Origin: Flavobacterium sp. H122
GTDB taxonomy: Bacteria > Bacteroidota > Bacteroidia > Flavobacteriales > Flavobacteriaceae
Assembly: GCF_004959765.1 (NCBI RefSeq)
Contig: NZ_SJZD01000003.1
Coordinates: forward strand, 218,367-282,366
Length of the DNA stretch: 64,000 nt
Reading direction: 5' to 3'
Of this stretch, positions 7,018 to 15,300 are shown piece by piece. Numbering within the stretch: position 1 is the stretch's first letter; every line of letters begins with the position of its first letter. The notes beneath the pieces were generated by a model that saw nothing but the letters and a program-made list of their open reading frames with translations, had not been told where the DNA came from and did not search any database. The position numbers and the translations under genes are program-made.

Positions 7018-8592
7018 ATGCTGCACATTGTAAATAAATACTTAGCTATAAATAAGTATTATGATAAAAAAGAATTATTTGAGGAAGCTTTTTTATCGCA
7101 TCCCAATTACCCAAGTTTATTTGCTGTTACAGATTCATTAAACTACCTGACTATTGAAAATTTAGCTGTAAAAATACCTAAAGAACAATTTATTGAATTA
7201 CCGGAATCATTTTTAGCAGTTTTTAAAGAAGAATTAGTTTTAGTATACAAAGAAGGGTCTTCTGTATTGATAGAAAATGAAAAAGGGAAAAAACAAAATT
7301 TATCATCGGATGGATTTCTAAAAGACTGGAGTCAAATTATAGTAGTTGTCGAGTCAAATTCAGAAGCAAACAATTTTCAATTTAATAAAAATTATTCAAA
7401 ATGGTTATTATATTTTTTGCCTGTTACATTATTGGTCTTGTTGTCAGTTTTTTCCAATAATTTTTCAGCTTTCAGTTATTTCTTTTTAGGTACAACACTT
7501 GTGGGTCTGGTGTTTAGTGTTTTAATTCTTCAGGAAAAGTTTGGGATTAAAACAGAACTTGGCTCAAAACTTTGTAATATGTCTGCAGAATCGTCCTGCG
7601 ATTCTGTAATTAAATCAAATGACAGTGAAATTTTTAACGGCTTAAGTTTTTATGATTTGCCAATTTTATTCTTTGGAATAAATTTTTTATCGATACTGGT
7701 TAATCCTGTTTCCTCGGACTTTATAATTCCTGTGTTAAGTCTGATTTCTATTCCTTTTTTAGTTTATTCCATTTGGCTTCAAAAAGTTAAAATAAAAAAA
7801 TGGTGTTTACTTTGTCTTGGGGTTTCATCTATTATTTTTATTCAAAGTTTTCCATGTTTTTTTGAAAATTTTTCTTTTGAAAAAAACTTCTTTTCAGGAA
7901 TTTCAGCTTACCTGATCTCTTCAGTTTTGGTTTTTACAATTTGGTTTTTAATGAAGCCTTTACTTGAAAAAGGGATGCAGTTAAAGGATGAGTTAAATGT
8001 TTATAAACGTTTCAAAAGAAATTTTAAACTGTTTAAATTTCTTTTGAAAAAAATAGAGATTCAGGAAGGTTTTGAAACTTTGAAAGGCATTCAATATGGT
8101 AATTCTAATGCTGTAATCAAGTTGACACTTTTTTTAAGCCCAAGCTGTGGACATTGCCATAAAGCGTTTAGAGACGCAAAAGATTTTTTTGAAAAGAATC
8201 AAGATAGAGTTTACTTGAATATTCTCTTTAATGTAAATCCAGAAAATCGCGACAACCAATATTTACCTGTGGTAGAGACATTACTTGCTTTAAATGCTTC
8301 GGATGAAGAAATTGCAGGGGAAGCATTAAATGATTGGCATTTTAAAAATCTGACTTTACAGGTGTGGAAAGAGAAATGGCCGTTATTGCCTAATAATATG
8401 GCCGTCAACAATCAACTCCAAAAACAATATGACTGGTGCTTGGTAAACAATTTTAATTATACTCCGGTGAAAATTGTCAATAACGAATTATTTCCAAATG
8501 ATTACGAATTGAACGACTTGAAATATTTCATAAATGATTATATCGAAGAAACTGATTCATTACAGAGAACAGAAAATCTAAAAATAGTATAA
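7018..8592 (+). CDS. Pseudo-C39 / VKOR / thioredoxin fusion, copy 2
   Basis: Paralogue of the gene at 1287 with the same length (524 residues) and the same architecture: C39-like fold without the active Cys (residues 1-115, again SHPNYPSL), VKOR membrane bundle with C186, C194 and WCLLC (C263/C266), and a thioredoxin domain with CGHC at 377/380 and YTPVKI. All six redox cysteines are kept, so both copies should work. The N-terminal and Trx parts are closest between the copies, while the membrane loops differ more. It is followed by a pseudoknot leader and four Cys-rich peptide genes, so each VKOR-Trx gene heads its own peptide block. Substrate preference by block is possible but unproven. Confidence 0.85.
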   Translation: MLHIVNKYLAINKYYDKKELFEEAFLSHPNYPSLFAVTDSLNYLTIENLAVKIPKEQFIELPESFLAVFKEELVLVYKEGSSVLIENEKGKKQNLSSDGFLKDWSQIIVVVESNSEANNFQFNKNYSKWLLYFLPVTLLVLLSVFSNNFSAFSYFFLGTTLVGLVFSVLILQEKFGIKTELGSKLCNMSAESSCDSVIKSNDSEIFNGLSFYDLPILFFGINFLSILVNPVSSDFIIPVLSLISIPFLVYSIWLQKVKIKKWCLLCLGVSSIIFIQSFPCFFENFSFEKNFFSGISAYLISSVLVFTIWFLMKPLLEKGMQLKDELNVYKRFKRNFKLFKFLLKKIEIQEGFETLKGIQYGNSNAVIKLTLFLSPSCGHCHKAFRDAKDFFEKNQDRVYLNILFNVNPENRDNQYLPVVETLLALNASDEEIAGEALNDWHFKNLTLQVWKEKWPLLPNNMAVNNQLQKQYDWCLVNNFNYTPVKIVNNELFPNDYELNDLKYFINDYIEETDSLQRTENLKIV

Positions 8593-8613
8593 AAACATTC
8601 CTGGCCGGGAATA

Positions 8614-8647
8614 GACAGAACTCCCAACTGTCTTTAAATGATTGGGA
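8614..8647 (+). promoter_or_regulatory. Pseudoknot leader element, copy 3
   Basis: GACAG (8614-8618) pairs with CTGTC (8628-8632); the loop TCCCAA (8622-8627) pairs with TTGGGA (8642-8647). The fourth stem pair is A-T here, against T-A and C-G in copies 1 and 2. It ends 26 nt before the ATG at 8674. Confidence 0.75.
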
Positions 8648-8673
8648 AAAACTAAATTATTAAATTATTAATC

Positions 8674-8874
8674 ATGTTAAAAAACATTTTAAACTTAGAA
8701 GGTGCTTTTACGTTAACAAGCAACGAACAAAAATCAATTAAAGGAGGTATCACAAAGGTGTGTGCTGATGTGTGGTCTCACAGTATTTGTTATACAAAAC
8801 CTGCTACGGGATGTCCTGTTGAAGATGCTGATGGGAACTCAATTATTGAGGCTTGCGGAAAATGCTGTTATTAA
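8674..8874 (+). CDS. GG-leader Cys-rich peptide precursor (66 aa), 6-Cys core
   Basis: First peptide behind VKOR-Trx copy 2. Leader MLKNILNLEGAFTLTSNEQK and KGG at 23-25; the core ITKVCADVWSHSIC... has six cysteines ending in CGKCCY at the very C terminus. An overlapping frame (8762-8944) is a shadow. The gene follows a pseudoknot element like the first genes of the other blocks. Three disulfides are possible. The cargo has no recognisable relative in the window. Confidence 0.85.
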   Translation: MLKNILNLEGAFTLTSNEQKSIKGGITKVCADVWSHSICYTKPATGCPVEDADGNSIIEACGKCCY

Positions 8875-8891
8875 TTATAAATTAAACAATT

Positions 8892-9101
8892 ATGTTAAAA
8901 AACATTTTAAACTTAGAAGGAGCTCAACAATTATCAAACAATGAGCAAAGAGCCATTAATGGTGGAAGAAAAGCTTGTAATTTCAGTTTGCCAAACTATG
9001 GTTGCGGTTCAAACGAGTGCTGTTCCGAAGGAATTTGCTGGACATATGGAACACCTGGTCATTTATGCATAGCTCCTGATTTAGAATTGGATATTTATTA
9101 A
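8892..9101 (+). CDS. GG-leader peptide precursor (69 aa) with knottin-like 6-Cys core
   Basis: Leader MLKNILNLEGAQQLSNNEQR and INGG to residue 25. The 44-residue core has six cysteines spaced C-x8-C-x4-CC-x4-C-x9-C. The order C-C-CC-C-C is the framework of inhibitor-cystine-knot peptides such as many toxins and plant knottins, though spacing alone does not prove the fold. It lies 17 nt after the previous gene and 8 nt before the next, so the block is an operon. Basic residues follow the leader (RKAC) and the tail is acidic. Confidence 0.85.
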   Translation: MLKNILNLEGAQQLSNNEQRAINGGRKACNFSLPNYGCGSNECCSEGICWTYGTPGHLCIAPDLELDIY

Positions 9102-9109
9102 TTTTCATT

Positions 9110-9280
9110 ATGCTAAAAAACATTTTAAACTTTGAAGGCGCTCAACAATTAGCAAATAATGAACTAAAAAAAGTAAATGGGGGAACTCCTCCTGTTCCTC
9201 CTGGTTTATGCTACTGTGAGAATTTGGGGTATGAGGTTGATTGTGATTACTATGACCACATTTGTCCATTAAATTATTAA
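9110..9280 (+). CDS. GG-leader Cys-rich peptide precursor (56 aa), duplicate of the gene at 2941
   Basis: Differs from the precursor at 2941 at only a handful of positions (for example NFEG for NLEG, and core ENLGYEVDC for EDLGYEVDC). The CxC-x8-C-x6-C core and the downstream spacer are also retained. The start is the ATG 8 nt after the previous stop. The high identity of the core, in an island where other cores are unrelated, points to a recent block duplication or gene conversion. Confidence 0.85.
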   Translation: MLKNILNFEGAQQLANNELKKVNGGTPPVPPGLCYCENLGYEVDCDYYDHICPLNY

Positions 9281-9302
9281 TAAAAAACTAAAAATTTTAA
9301 TC

Positions 9303-9485
9303 ATGTTAAAAAACATTTTAAACTTAGAAGGAGCTCATCAATTATCTAAAAATGAGCAAAAATCAATTCAAGGCGGTAGAATCCGTTGTAAAATAGGTGG
9401 TGTTTGTACACAATACGGCATTCAATGTGCTGAAACTGACTGTATGTTGGTAGACCTTTGTGTTGCTGATCCCAGTGCTTGTTAG
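9303..9485 (+). CDS. GG-leader Cys-rich peptide precursor (60 aa), 6-Cys core
   Basis: Last peptide of block 2. Leader MLKNILNLEGAHQLSKNEQK, SIQGG at 21-25, core RIRCKIGGVCTQYGIQC... with six evenly spread cysteines (C-x5-C-x6-C-x4-C-x5-C-x6-C), the last one being the C-terminal residue. It sits 22 nt after the previous gene, behind the same repeated AT-rich spacer found before the gene at 3135. The ABC exporter starts about 200 nt downstream after a terminator. Confidence 0.85.
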   Translation: MLKNILNLEGAHQLSKNEQKSIQGGRIRCKIGGVCTQYGIQCAETDCMLVDLCVADPSAC

Positions 9486-9629
9486 TATTTCAAAAGGATT
9501 AAATTAAACGATACTATTGTTAACTATAATTAATTTGACTGAAGGTAAGTTAATAGCTATATTTTTTTGTAAAATTTCATGATAGTTATTTTATTTAGAG
9601 TCTTTTAATAATAATTTTGATGACTTTTT

Positions 9630-9660
9630 AACTGCCTGATGTAAATCAGGCAGTTTTTAT
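9630..9660 (+). terminator. Terminator after peptide block 2
   Basis: AACTGCCTGAT (9630-9640) and ATCAGGCAGTT (9645-9655) form an 11-bp stem with loop GTAA, followed by TTTAT. The same ACTGCCTG stem is used by the terminator of the distal peptide cluster at 51577. Confidence 0.85.
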
Positions 9661-9668
9661 TACTTTTG
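9661..9668 (+). promoter_or_regulatory. -7 box for the exporter operon
   Basis: TACTTTTG matches TAnnTTTG directly after the terminator and 15 nt before the TTG start at 9684. It shows that the exporter genes have their own promoter and argues against a start at 9666, which lies inside the box. Confidence 0.6.
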
Positions 9669-9683
9669 TTTAAAACGAAAAAA

Positions 9684-11876
9684 TTGAAAAAATTTCCTAC
9701 ATATATTCAGGCTGATGCCAAAGATTGCGGACCTACCTGTTTAAAGATTGTGTCGAAATACTACGGTAGAACTTTAAACATTCAGCAATTACGGGATTAT
9801 TCGGAGACTACCCGTGAGGGTAGTAATTTACTTTTTTTAAGTGATGCTGCAGAGCGTATTGGTTTTAGAACTTTAGGTGTTAAGCTTGATTTAGAAAGTC
9901 TTCAGGAAGCACCATTACCGTGTGTTTTGCATTGGAATAAAGAACATTATGTGGTTTTGTATGACATAAAAAAAGGGCAATATAAAATATCAGATCCCGG
10001 ATTTGGGCTTATAGAATATTCTGAAACCGAATTTTTAAAATTCTGGATTGGCAATAATGCTGATGACAAGACTCAGGAAGGTGTTGCTTTATTATTGGAA
10101 ACCACTCCGAAGTTTTTTGAAACCGATTTTGATAAAGAAGAAAAGAAAGCACTGGGTTTTGGTGTTCTTTATCAATATTTATGGAAATATAAATCGTTTT
10201 TAGTACAGTTGAGTATTGGGTTGCTGGCTGGTACCTTATTGCAGTTAGTCTTTCCTTTTTTAACCCAAAGTATTGTCGATGTAGGAATTCAAAATCAAAA
10301 CTTAAGTTTCATCTATCTTATTCTCTTTGCACAACTATTTCTCTTTGCAGGGAGAACAGGAATAGAATTGATAAGGAGTTGGATTTTACTGCATTTATCT
10401 ACAAGGATTAATATTTCATTGATTTCAGATTTCTTCATCAAATTAATGAACTTACCTATTTCGTTTTTTGATGTACGAATGACTGGAGATATAATGCAAC
10501 GTATTAATGACCACCGTAGAATTGAAAGAATACTTACCACATCGTCTCTGAATGTAATATTTTCGGTAATAAATATGATTGTAATGGGGGGTGTTTTGGC
10601 CTATTATAATCTTCAAATATTCTTTGTCTTTTTTGCCGGTAGCTTGTTGTATTTTGGATGGATTACATTGTTTTTAAAACGCAGGGAAGCACTGGATTAC
10701 AAGCGTTTTTCCGAAGTAAGTCAGGAGCAGAGTAAAGTGATGGAACTTATCAACGGGATGCAGGAAATTAAACTCCATAATGCCGAAAAACAAAAAAGAT
10801 GGGGATGGGAACATGTGCAGGCGAGATTGTTTAAAGTATCTATGAAAGGACTCGTTCTGGAACAAACGCAAAGTATAGGTTCTTCTGTAATTAACGAATT
10901 GAAAAACATATTTATAGTTTTTATTTCTGCTAAATTAGTTATCGATGGCGATATAACTTTAGGTATGATGATGGCAATCAGCTCAATTGTAGGAAACTTA
11001 AACGGACCGATTACACAATTGATAGGTTTCGTTAGAGAATTGCAGGATGCTAAAATCTCTCTGGCACGTTTGTCAGAAATTCATGAAAAAGAAGATGAGG
11101 TGCAGCAGGAAGAGTTTCAAATGCATGATGTGCCAAGTAATCAGGATATAAACATAAAAAATCTAACCTACCGGTATTTAGGTTCAGATACTCCGGTTCT
11201 GCAGGATCTGAATTTAGTTATTCCAGCGAATAAAGTAACAGCGATAGTAGGTGTCAGCGGAAGCGGAAAAACGACTTTAATGAAGCTGCTTTTAAAATTC
11301 TATGAACCTGAAAAAGGTGAAGTTAATGTTGGAAGCGCACAACTCAAGAACATTTCCCAGAAAGCATGGAGAAATAGTATAGGAGCCGTGATGCAGGAAG
11401 GATTTATTTTTAATGATACCATTGCCAATAATATTGCTGTTGGTGTAGACAAGGTTGATAAACAACGATTGGTTTATGCGGCCGATGTTGCTAATATTAC
11501 AGATTATATTAATGGTCTTCCATTAGGCTATAATACTAAAATTGGTTCTGAAGGTGTGGGAATGAGTACGGGGCAAAAACAGCGCTTGCTTATTGCCAGA
11601 GCCGTTTATAAAAATCCTGAAATGTTGTTTTTTGACGAAGCGACTTCGGCATTGGATGCTAATAATGAGAAAGAAATTATGCGAAAGCTGGATTTGTTTT
11701 TTAAAGATAAAACAGTTGTTGTTATTGCCCATCGATTGAGTACTGTAATGAACGCCGACCAGATTGTGGTTTTGGATAAAGGCAAAATTATCGAAATGGG
11801 CAGCCACTCGGCATTAGTAGAACAAAAAGGAAATTATTTCGAATTGGTAAGGAACCAATTGCAATTAGGGAATTAA
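9684..11876 (+). CDS. C39-peptidase ABC exporter
   Basis: Bifunctional exporter that should cut GG leaders and pump out the peptides. The N-terminal C39 peptidase domain has QADAKDCGPTC with the catalytic Cys at residue 15, plus HYVVL and SDPGFG for the His/Asp partners. Six membrane helices follow over about 160-440, then a nucleotide-binding domain with Walker A GVSGSGKTT, signature STGQKQ (variant of LSGGQ), Walker B LFFDEATSALD and the H-loop AHRLS. The frame is open from 9666, but that overlaps the -7 box; the TTG at 9684 gives MKKFPTYIQADAKDCG, the normal start of these transporters (730 residues). It is the only exporter visible for both peptide clusters. Confidence 0.95.
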   Translation: MKKFPTYIQADAKDCGPTCLKIVSKYYGRTLNIQQLRDYSETTREGSNLLFLSDAAERIGFRTLGVKLDLESLQEAPLPCVLHWNKEHYVVLYDIKKGQYKISDPGFGLIEYSETEFLKFWIGNNADDKTQEGVALLLETTPKFFETDFDKEEKKALGFGVLYQYLWKYKSFLVQLSIGLLAGTLLQLVFPFLTQSIVDVGIQNQNLSFIYLILFAQLFLFAGRTGIELIRSWILLHLSTRINISLISDFFIKLMNLPISFFDVRMTGDIMQRINDHRRIERILTTSSLNVIFSVINMIVMGGVLAYYNLQIFFVFFAGSLLYFGWITLFLKRREALDYKRFSEVSQEQSKVMELINGMQEIKLHNAEKQKRWGWEHVQARLFKVSMKGLVLEQTQSIGSSVINELKNIFIVFISAKLVIDGDITLGMMMAISSIVGNLNGPITQLIGFVRELQDAKISLARLSEIHEKEDEVQQEEFQMHDVPSNQDINIKNLTYRYLGSDTPVLQDLNLVIPANKVTAIVGVSGSGKTTLMKLLLKFYEPEKGEVNVGSAQLKNISQKAWRNSIGAVMQEGFIFNDTIANNIAVGVDKVDKQRLVYAADVANITDYINGLPLGYNTKIGSEGVGMSTGQKQRLLIARAVYKNPEMLFFDEATSALDANNEKEIMRKLDLFFKDKTVVVIAHRLSTVMNADQIVVLDKGKIIEMGSHSALVEQKGNYFELVRNQLQLGN

Positions 11877-11878
11877 TC

Positions 11879-13177
11879 ATGGCAAAAGATACATACGATA
11901 CTTCATTTGAACTTCGCAGCGAACAAGTACAGGACATACTTTCAAAAGTTCCGCATTGGATGATACGCTGGGGGACGTTATTAATTTTTGCAATTATAGC
12001 AATGATGTTCATCATTTCGTGGTTTTTGAAATACCCCGACATTGTCCGTACTGAAGTTGTTATCACTACAAACATCCCGCCTGAAAAAATGATGGCAAAA
12101 GCCTCAGGTAGAATTCAAAGTATTTTAATTGATGATAAAGAAACGGTTTTAGCCAATACGCCTTTGGCAATTATTGAAAATGCTTCTAACTATGAAGATG
12201 TATTTAAATTAAAAAATGAATTGGAGGCTTTTCAAAAAAGAAATTTCAGTGATTTTCCTTTTGCCAAATTCAATAATGCTCAATTTGGTGATATAGAAAG
12301 TGCTTATGCTTCTTTTCAAAAAGATTATGTAGCTAACAGTCTGAATAAAAGTCTAACGCCTTACCAAGTTGAGTCTAACGCCCAAAAATCGGAAAGTTCA
12401 CAAATCAAGGAGAGATTGTCATTATTGATACAGCAAAAAGCAATTAATGAGCAGGAACTCCAATTGCAAAAAAGTGAAATGACAAGATATACGAAACTTC
12501 ATGATAAAGGTGTGGTTTCTGATCAGGAGTTTGAAAGCAAAAAAATGACTTTTTTACAGGCAGAAAAGAATTATAAAAATTTATTGTCTTCGATTTCGCA
12601 ATTACAGTCCTCTTTAATTGACAATGCAAAAGCCATAAAAGGGAACGAAATAAACGATGTAAAAGAAACTGTGAATTTGGACAGAAACTTGTCACAATCT
12701 TTTTATCAGTTAAAAAAAGCAATCAAAGACTGGGAACTTAATTACGTTTTACAATCGGGTATTGACGGACAGGTTACGTTCACAAAAGTTTGGGTCAAAA
12801 ACCAAACGGTTACTTCTGGGGAAGAGGTTTTTTCGGTAGTGCCTACAACTGGTAAAGGCTACGTTGGAAAATTAAAAGCTCCTTCTCAAAATTCAGGAAA
12901 AATCAAAGTCGGACAAAAAGTTAACGTCCGATTATTGAATTATCCCGACAGAGAATTTGGAATTTTAAAAGGTAAAATTCAAAATATTGCATTGGTTCCT
13001 GACAAAGACGGAAATATTGCTGTTGATGTGGTATTGCCGGAAGGAATGAAAACCAGCTATAAAAAAACAATCCCGTTCCAACAGGAAATGCGCGGTTCTG
13101 CCGAAATAATCACTGAAGACCTTCGTTTGCTTGAAAGAGTGTTGTATCAGTTCAGAGACATGCTGAGGGTGGAGTAA
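11879..13177 (+). CDS. HlyD-family membrane fusion protein
   Basis: Periplasmic adaptor of the exporter, beginning 2 nt after the ABC gene's stop codon, so the two are translationally linked. It has a short cytoplasmic N terminus, one membrane helix near residues 28-50 (LLIFAIIAMMFIISWFL), a biotinyl-lipoyl-like half (ASGRIQSILIDDKETV), a long coiled-coil hairpin at about 140-270, and the second lipoyl/beta-barrel part (VTFTKVWVKNQTVTSGEEVF; GQKVNVRLLNYPD). At 432 residues it has normal length. It would connect the inner-membrane exporter to an outer-membrane TolC-type channel, which is not encoded in the window. Confidence 0.93.
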   Translation: MAKDTYDTSFELRSEQVQDILSKVPHWMIRWGTLLIFAIIAMMFIISWFLKYPDIVRTEVVITTNIPPEKMMAKASGRIQSILIDDKETVLANTPLAIIENASNYEDVFKLKNELEAFQKRNFSDFPFAKFNNAQFGDIESAYASFQKDYVANSLNKSLTPYQVESNAQKSESSQIKERLSLLIQQKAINEQELQLQKSEMTRYTKLHDKGVVSDQEFESKKMTFLQAEKNYKNLLSSISQLQSSLIDNAKAIKGNEINDVKETVNLDRNLSQSFYQLKKAIKDWELNYVLQSGIDGQVTFTKVWVKNQTVTSGEEVFSVVPTTGKGYVGKLKAPSQNSGKIKVGQKVNVRLLNYPDREFGILKGKIQNIALVPDKDGNIAVDVVLPEGMKTSYKKTIPFQQEMRGSAEIITEDLRLLERVLYQFRDMLRVE

Positions 13178-13292
13178 TATTTGTTAGATTTGTTCATTGA
13201 GAATGCTAGAAATTTTATTCTTTTTATAGGTTTATGAAAAACGACAACTAAGCAGTAAAGAAAAATTAATCAATAAGAAATTCCCTTCCTGA

Positions 13293-13997
13293 TTACATTT
13301 TTAAATAAAACTCTTTTGTCATGGCAATATATTCCGGCGTGTATTGGTGACGAGCAGTTTCAATAATCAACTCATCAATAATAGGAGTTTGTTCAATTCT
13401 GCAAAATGCAAGCAGGCTTCTTTTTAATTCTGTATTGGGTGTGCCTTTTACACGTGTTATTTTTAATGGAAATAATCCGCGTTCCTGACAAAGATTGATA
13501 ATTTTTTCTTCTTCTTTAAAAGGAACAATCAAAGAAAAAATACCATTATCAGAAAGAAAAAAATCGGCAGCTTCGACTAATTCTTCAAAAGGTAATGAAT
13601 CCTCAAAACGGGCATTGTCGCGTTGGTCATCACCGGATTTGTATTCGTCGGTGTAAAAAGGCGGATTGGAAACAATCAAATCAAATTCTTCTTCTACTTC
13701 GTCAACAAATTCATCCAATCCTGCATGATAACAATACAAGCGGGCATTCCATGGTGAATTTTCAAAATTTCCGACAGCCTGTTCGTATGCTTCGTCATCA
13801 ATTTCGATAGCATCGATTTGTTCAGCGTTGCTTCTTTGAGCGAGCATTAAGGCGATTAAGCCGGTTCCAGTTCCAATGTCTAAAATGTTGTGTGGATTAT
13901 TGATTAGGGGTGTCCATGCGCCTAATAAAACACCATCGGTGCCAACTTTCATAGCGCAACGGTCTTGTGTGATGGTAAATTGTTTGAATGAAAACAT
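13293..13997 (-). CDS. trmN6: tRNA1(Val) (adenine(37)-N6)-methyltransferase
   Basis: SAM-dependent N6-adenine methyltransferase of the YfiC/TrmN6 family that modifies A37 of tRNA-Val. It starts MFSFKQFTITQDRCAMKVGT, has the SAM motif ILDIGTGTGLIALMLAQR and the catalytic N6-adenine motif NPPFY at about residues 110-115. Length (234 residues) is normal. It is read toward the exporter operon (convergent, 115 nt apart) and away from rimM. Confidence 0.92.
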   Translation of the reverse strand: MFSFKQFTITQDRCAMKVGTDGVLLGAWTPLINNPHNILDIGTGTGLIALMLAQRSNAEQIDAIEIDDEAYEQAVGNFENSPWNARLYCYHAGLDEFVDEVEEEFDLIVSNPPFYTDEYKSGDDQRDNARFEDSLPFEELVEAADFFLSDNGIFSLIVPFKEEEKIINLCQERGLFPLKITRVKGTPNTELKRSLLAFCRIEQTPIIDELIIETARHQYTPEYIAMTKEFYLKM

Positions 13998-14048
13998 TTG
14001 TTTTTAGATTTTTCGAATAACCGAATAAACAAATTATTGAATCCCTTT

Positions 14049-14573
14049 TTAAAGATACATTTCAATTAATCCTTCAGGTAAATCCATGATCACTTTTTTG
14101 TTTTCCCGGTCAACTTTAACTAAAAACTGATCAATCATTGGGATTAATATTTCGGTATCTCCATTGATGACCTCAAAAAGAGGTTGGGCAGCACTGTCAT
14201 TGATGGCGACAATTTTACCAACAATGCCCAAACGCTTGTCTTCAATTTCAAAACCAATTACTTCGTGATAGTAAAATTTGTTGCCTTCAAGTTTTGGCAG
14301 CATGGTTAACGGAAGATAAACTTCACGGCCAATCAGCTCATCAGCTTTTTCTTCACTATCCACATCTTCAAAACGGACTTTTAGGAAATCTCCTTTGTGA
14401 AGCTGTGAGTTTTCAATAAAAAATGGAACCAGATTTTTGTTGAATTCAACAAAAACTGATTCCAAATCTTCATACATTTCAGGTTCATCTGTATCCAAAT
14501 AGATAAGAACTTCCCCTTTGAAACTAAATTTTTTAGCGATTTTACCTAAATAGAAACAATCGTCTTTACGCAT
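14049..14573 (-). CDS. rimM: 16S rRNA processing protein RimM
   Basis: Ribosome maturation factor for the 30S head, working beside S19. The N-terminal RimM barrel starts YLGKIAKKFSFKGEVLI, and the PRC-barrel half contains FYYHEVIGFEI and ends in VIMDLPEGLIEMYL. At 174 residues it has the expected length. It follows rpsP on the same strand with a 15-nt gap, the classical rpsP-rimM pair; trmD is not in between or next to it here. Confidence 0.96.
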   Translation of the reverse strand: MRKDDCFYLGKIAKKFSFKGEVLIYLDTDEPEMYEDLESVFVEFNKNLVPFFIENSQLHKGDFLKVRFEDVDSEEKADELIGREVYLPLTMLPKLEGNKFYYHEVIGFEIEDKRLGIVGKIVAINDSAAQPLFEVINGDTEILIPMIDQFLVKVDRENKKVIMDLPEGLIEMYL

Positions 14574-14588
14574 TACCGCCAGTTATAA

Positions 14589-15134
14589 TTAAGCTTCTGT
14601 TTGTTCGTTGTTTTCTTCAACAGCCGGAGCTTCTTCAGCAACAGTTTCTTCAGCAACCTCTTCTGTTGCTTCAGCAGCTTTAGCAGCTTCAACCTGTGCA
14701 GCAATACGTTTTTCGTTTGCTTCTTTCTCAGCTTTTAAAGCATCAGCTTTAGCATCAGCTTTAGATTTAGCTAAACCATCTTTCTTAGCGTTTACTTTTC
14801 CGGCTTTTTCATCTAACCAAGCAGTGAATTTAGCTTCAGCTTGCTCAGCAGTTAAAGCGCCTTTACGTACACCGCCTTCTAAGTGGTGTTTCAATAAAGC
14901 ACCTTTGTAAGAAAGGATAGCTCTTGCAGTGTCAGTAGGCTGAGCACCGTTGAATAACCATGTAACAGCCTGATCAACATTTAAGTCGATAGTTGCAGGG
15001 TTAGTGTTTGGATTGTAAGTTCCGATTTTTTCTAAGAATTTACCATCTCTTTTTGATCTAGCATCTGCTGCTACGATCCAGTAAAAAGGTTTCCCTTTTT
15101 TACCATGTCTTTGTAATCTGATTTTTACTGACAT
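14589..15134 (-). CDS. rpsP: 30S ribosomal protein S16 with Ala/Glu/Lys-rich C-terminal extension
   Basis: Residues 1-80 are the usual S16 core ([20 protein letters not shown], then [19 protein letters not shown]). About 100 further residues form a low-complexity tail of Ala, Glu and Lys, making the protein 181 residues against about 80-90 in Escherichia coli. Such tails are common in Bacteroidetes S16 and L21 and probably lie on the ribosome surface. It is the promoter-proximal gene of the rpsP-rimM pair. Confidence 0.96.
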   Translation of the reverse strand: MSVKIRLQRHGKKGKPFYWIVAADARSKRDGKFLEKIGTYNPNTNPATIDLNVDQAVTWLFNGAQPTDTARAILSYKGALLKHHLEGGVRKGALTAEQAEAKFTAWLDEKAGKVNAKKDGLAKSKADAKADALKAEKEANEKRIAAQVEAAKAAEATEEVAEETVAEEAPAVEENNEQTEA

Positions 15135-15182
15135 AATCTTATTGATTAATTTGAGGTACTCGACCTCGGTTAATTAAGGGTG

Positions 15183-15190
15183 CAAATATA
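15183..15190 (-). promoter_or_regulatory. -7 box of the rpsP promoter
   Basis: TATATTTG on the minus strand matches TAnnTTTG and lies 48 nt upstream of the rpsP ATG. Confidence 0.65.
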
Positions 15191-15274
15191 GTCATTTTTT
15201 CAATAGATAAAATACTTAAAATGAAATAGTTTAATATTTCTCCCAAATGCATTCTTTTTTGAGAATTTATATTC

Positions 15275-15282
15275 TATTTTTG
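15275..15282 (+). promoter_or_regulatory. -7 box for the lipoprotein at 15301
   Basis: TATTTTTG matches TAnnTTTG and ends 18 nt before the ATG. Confidence 0.6.
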
Positions 15283-15300
15283 CCCATATTTTTATAGTAA

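Noticed and set aside
14608..14910. 100-codon plus-strand frame opposite rpsP
   Set aside because: Ser/Ala-rich mirror of the Ala/Glu/Lys-rich S16 tail; a shadow of the real gene.
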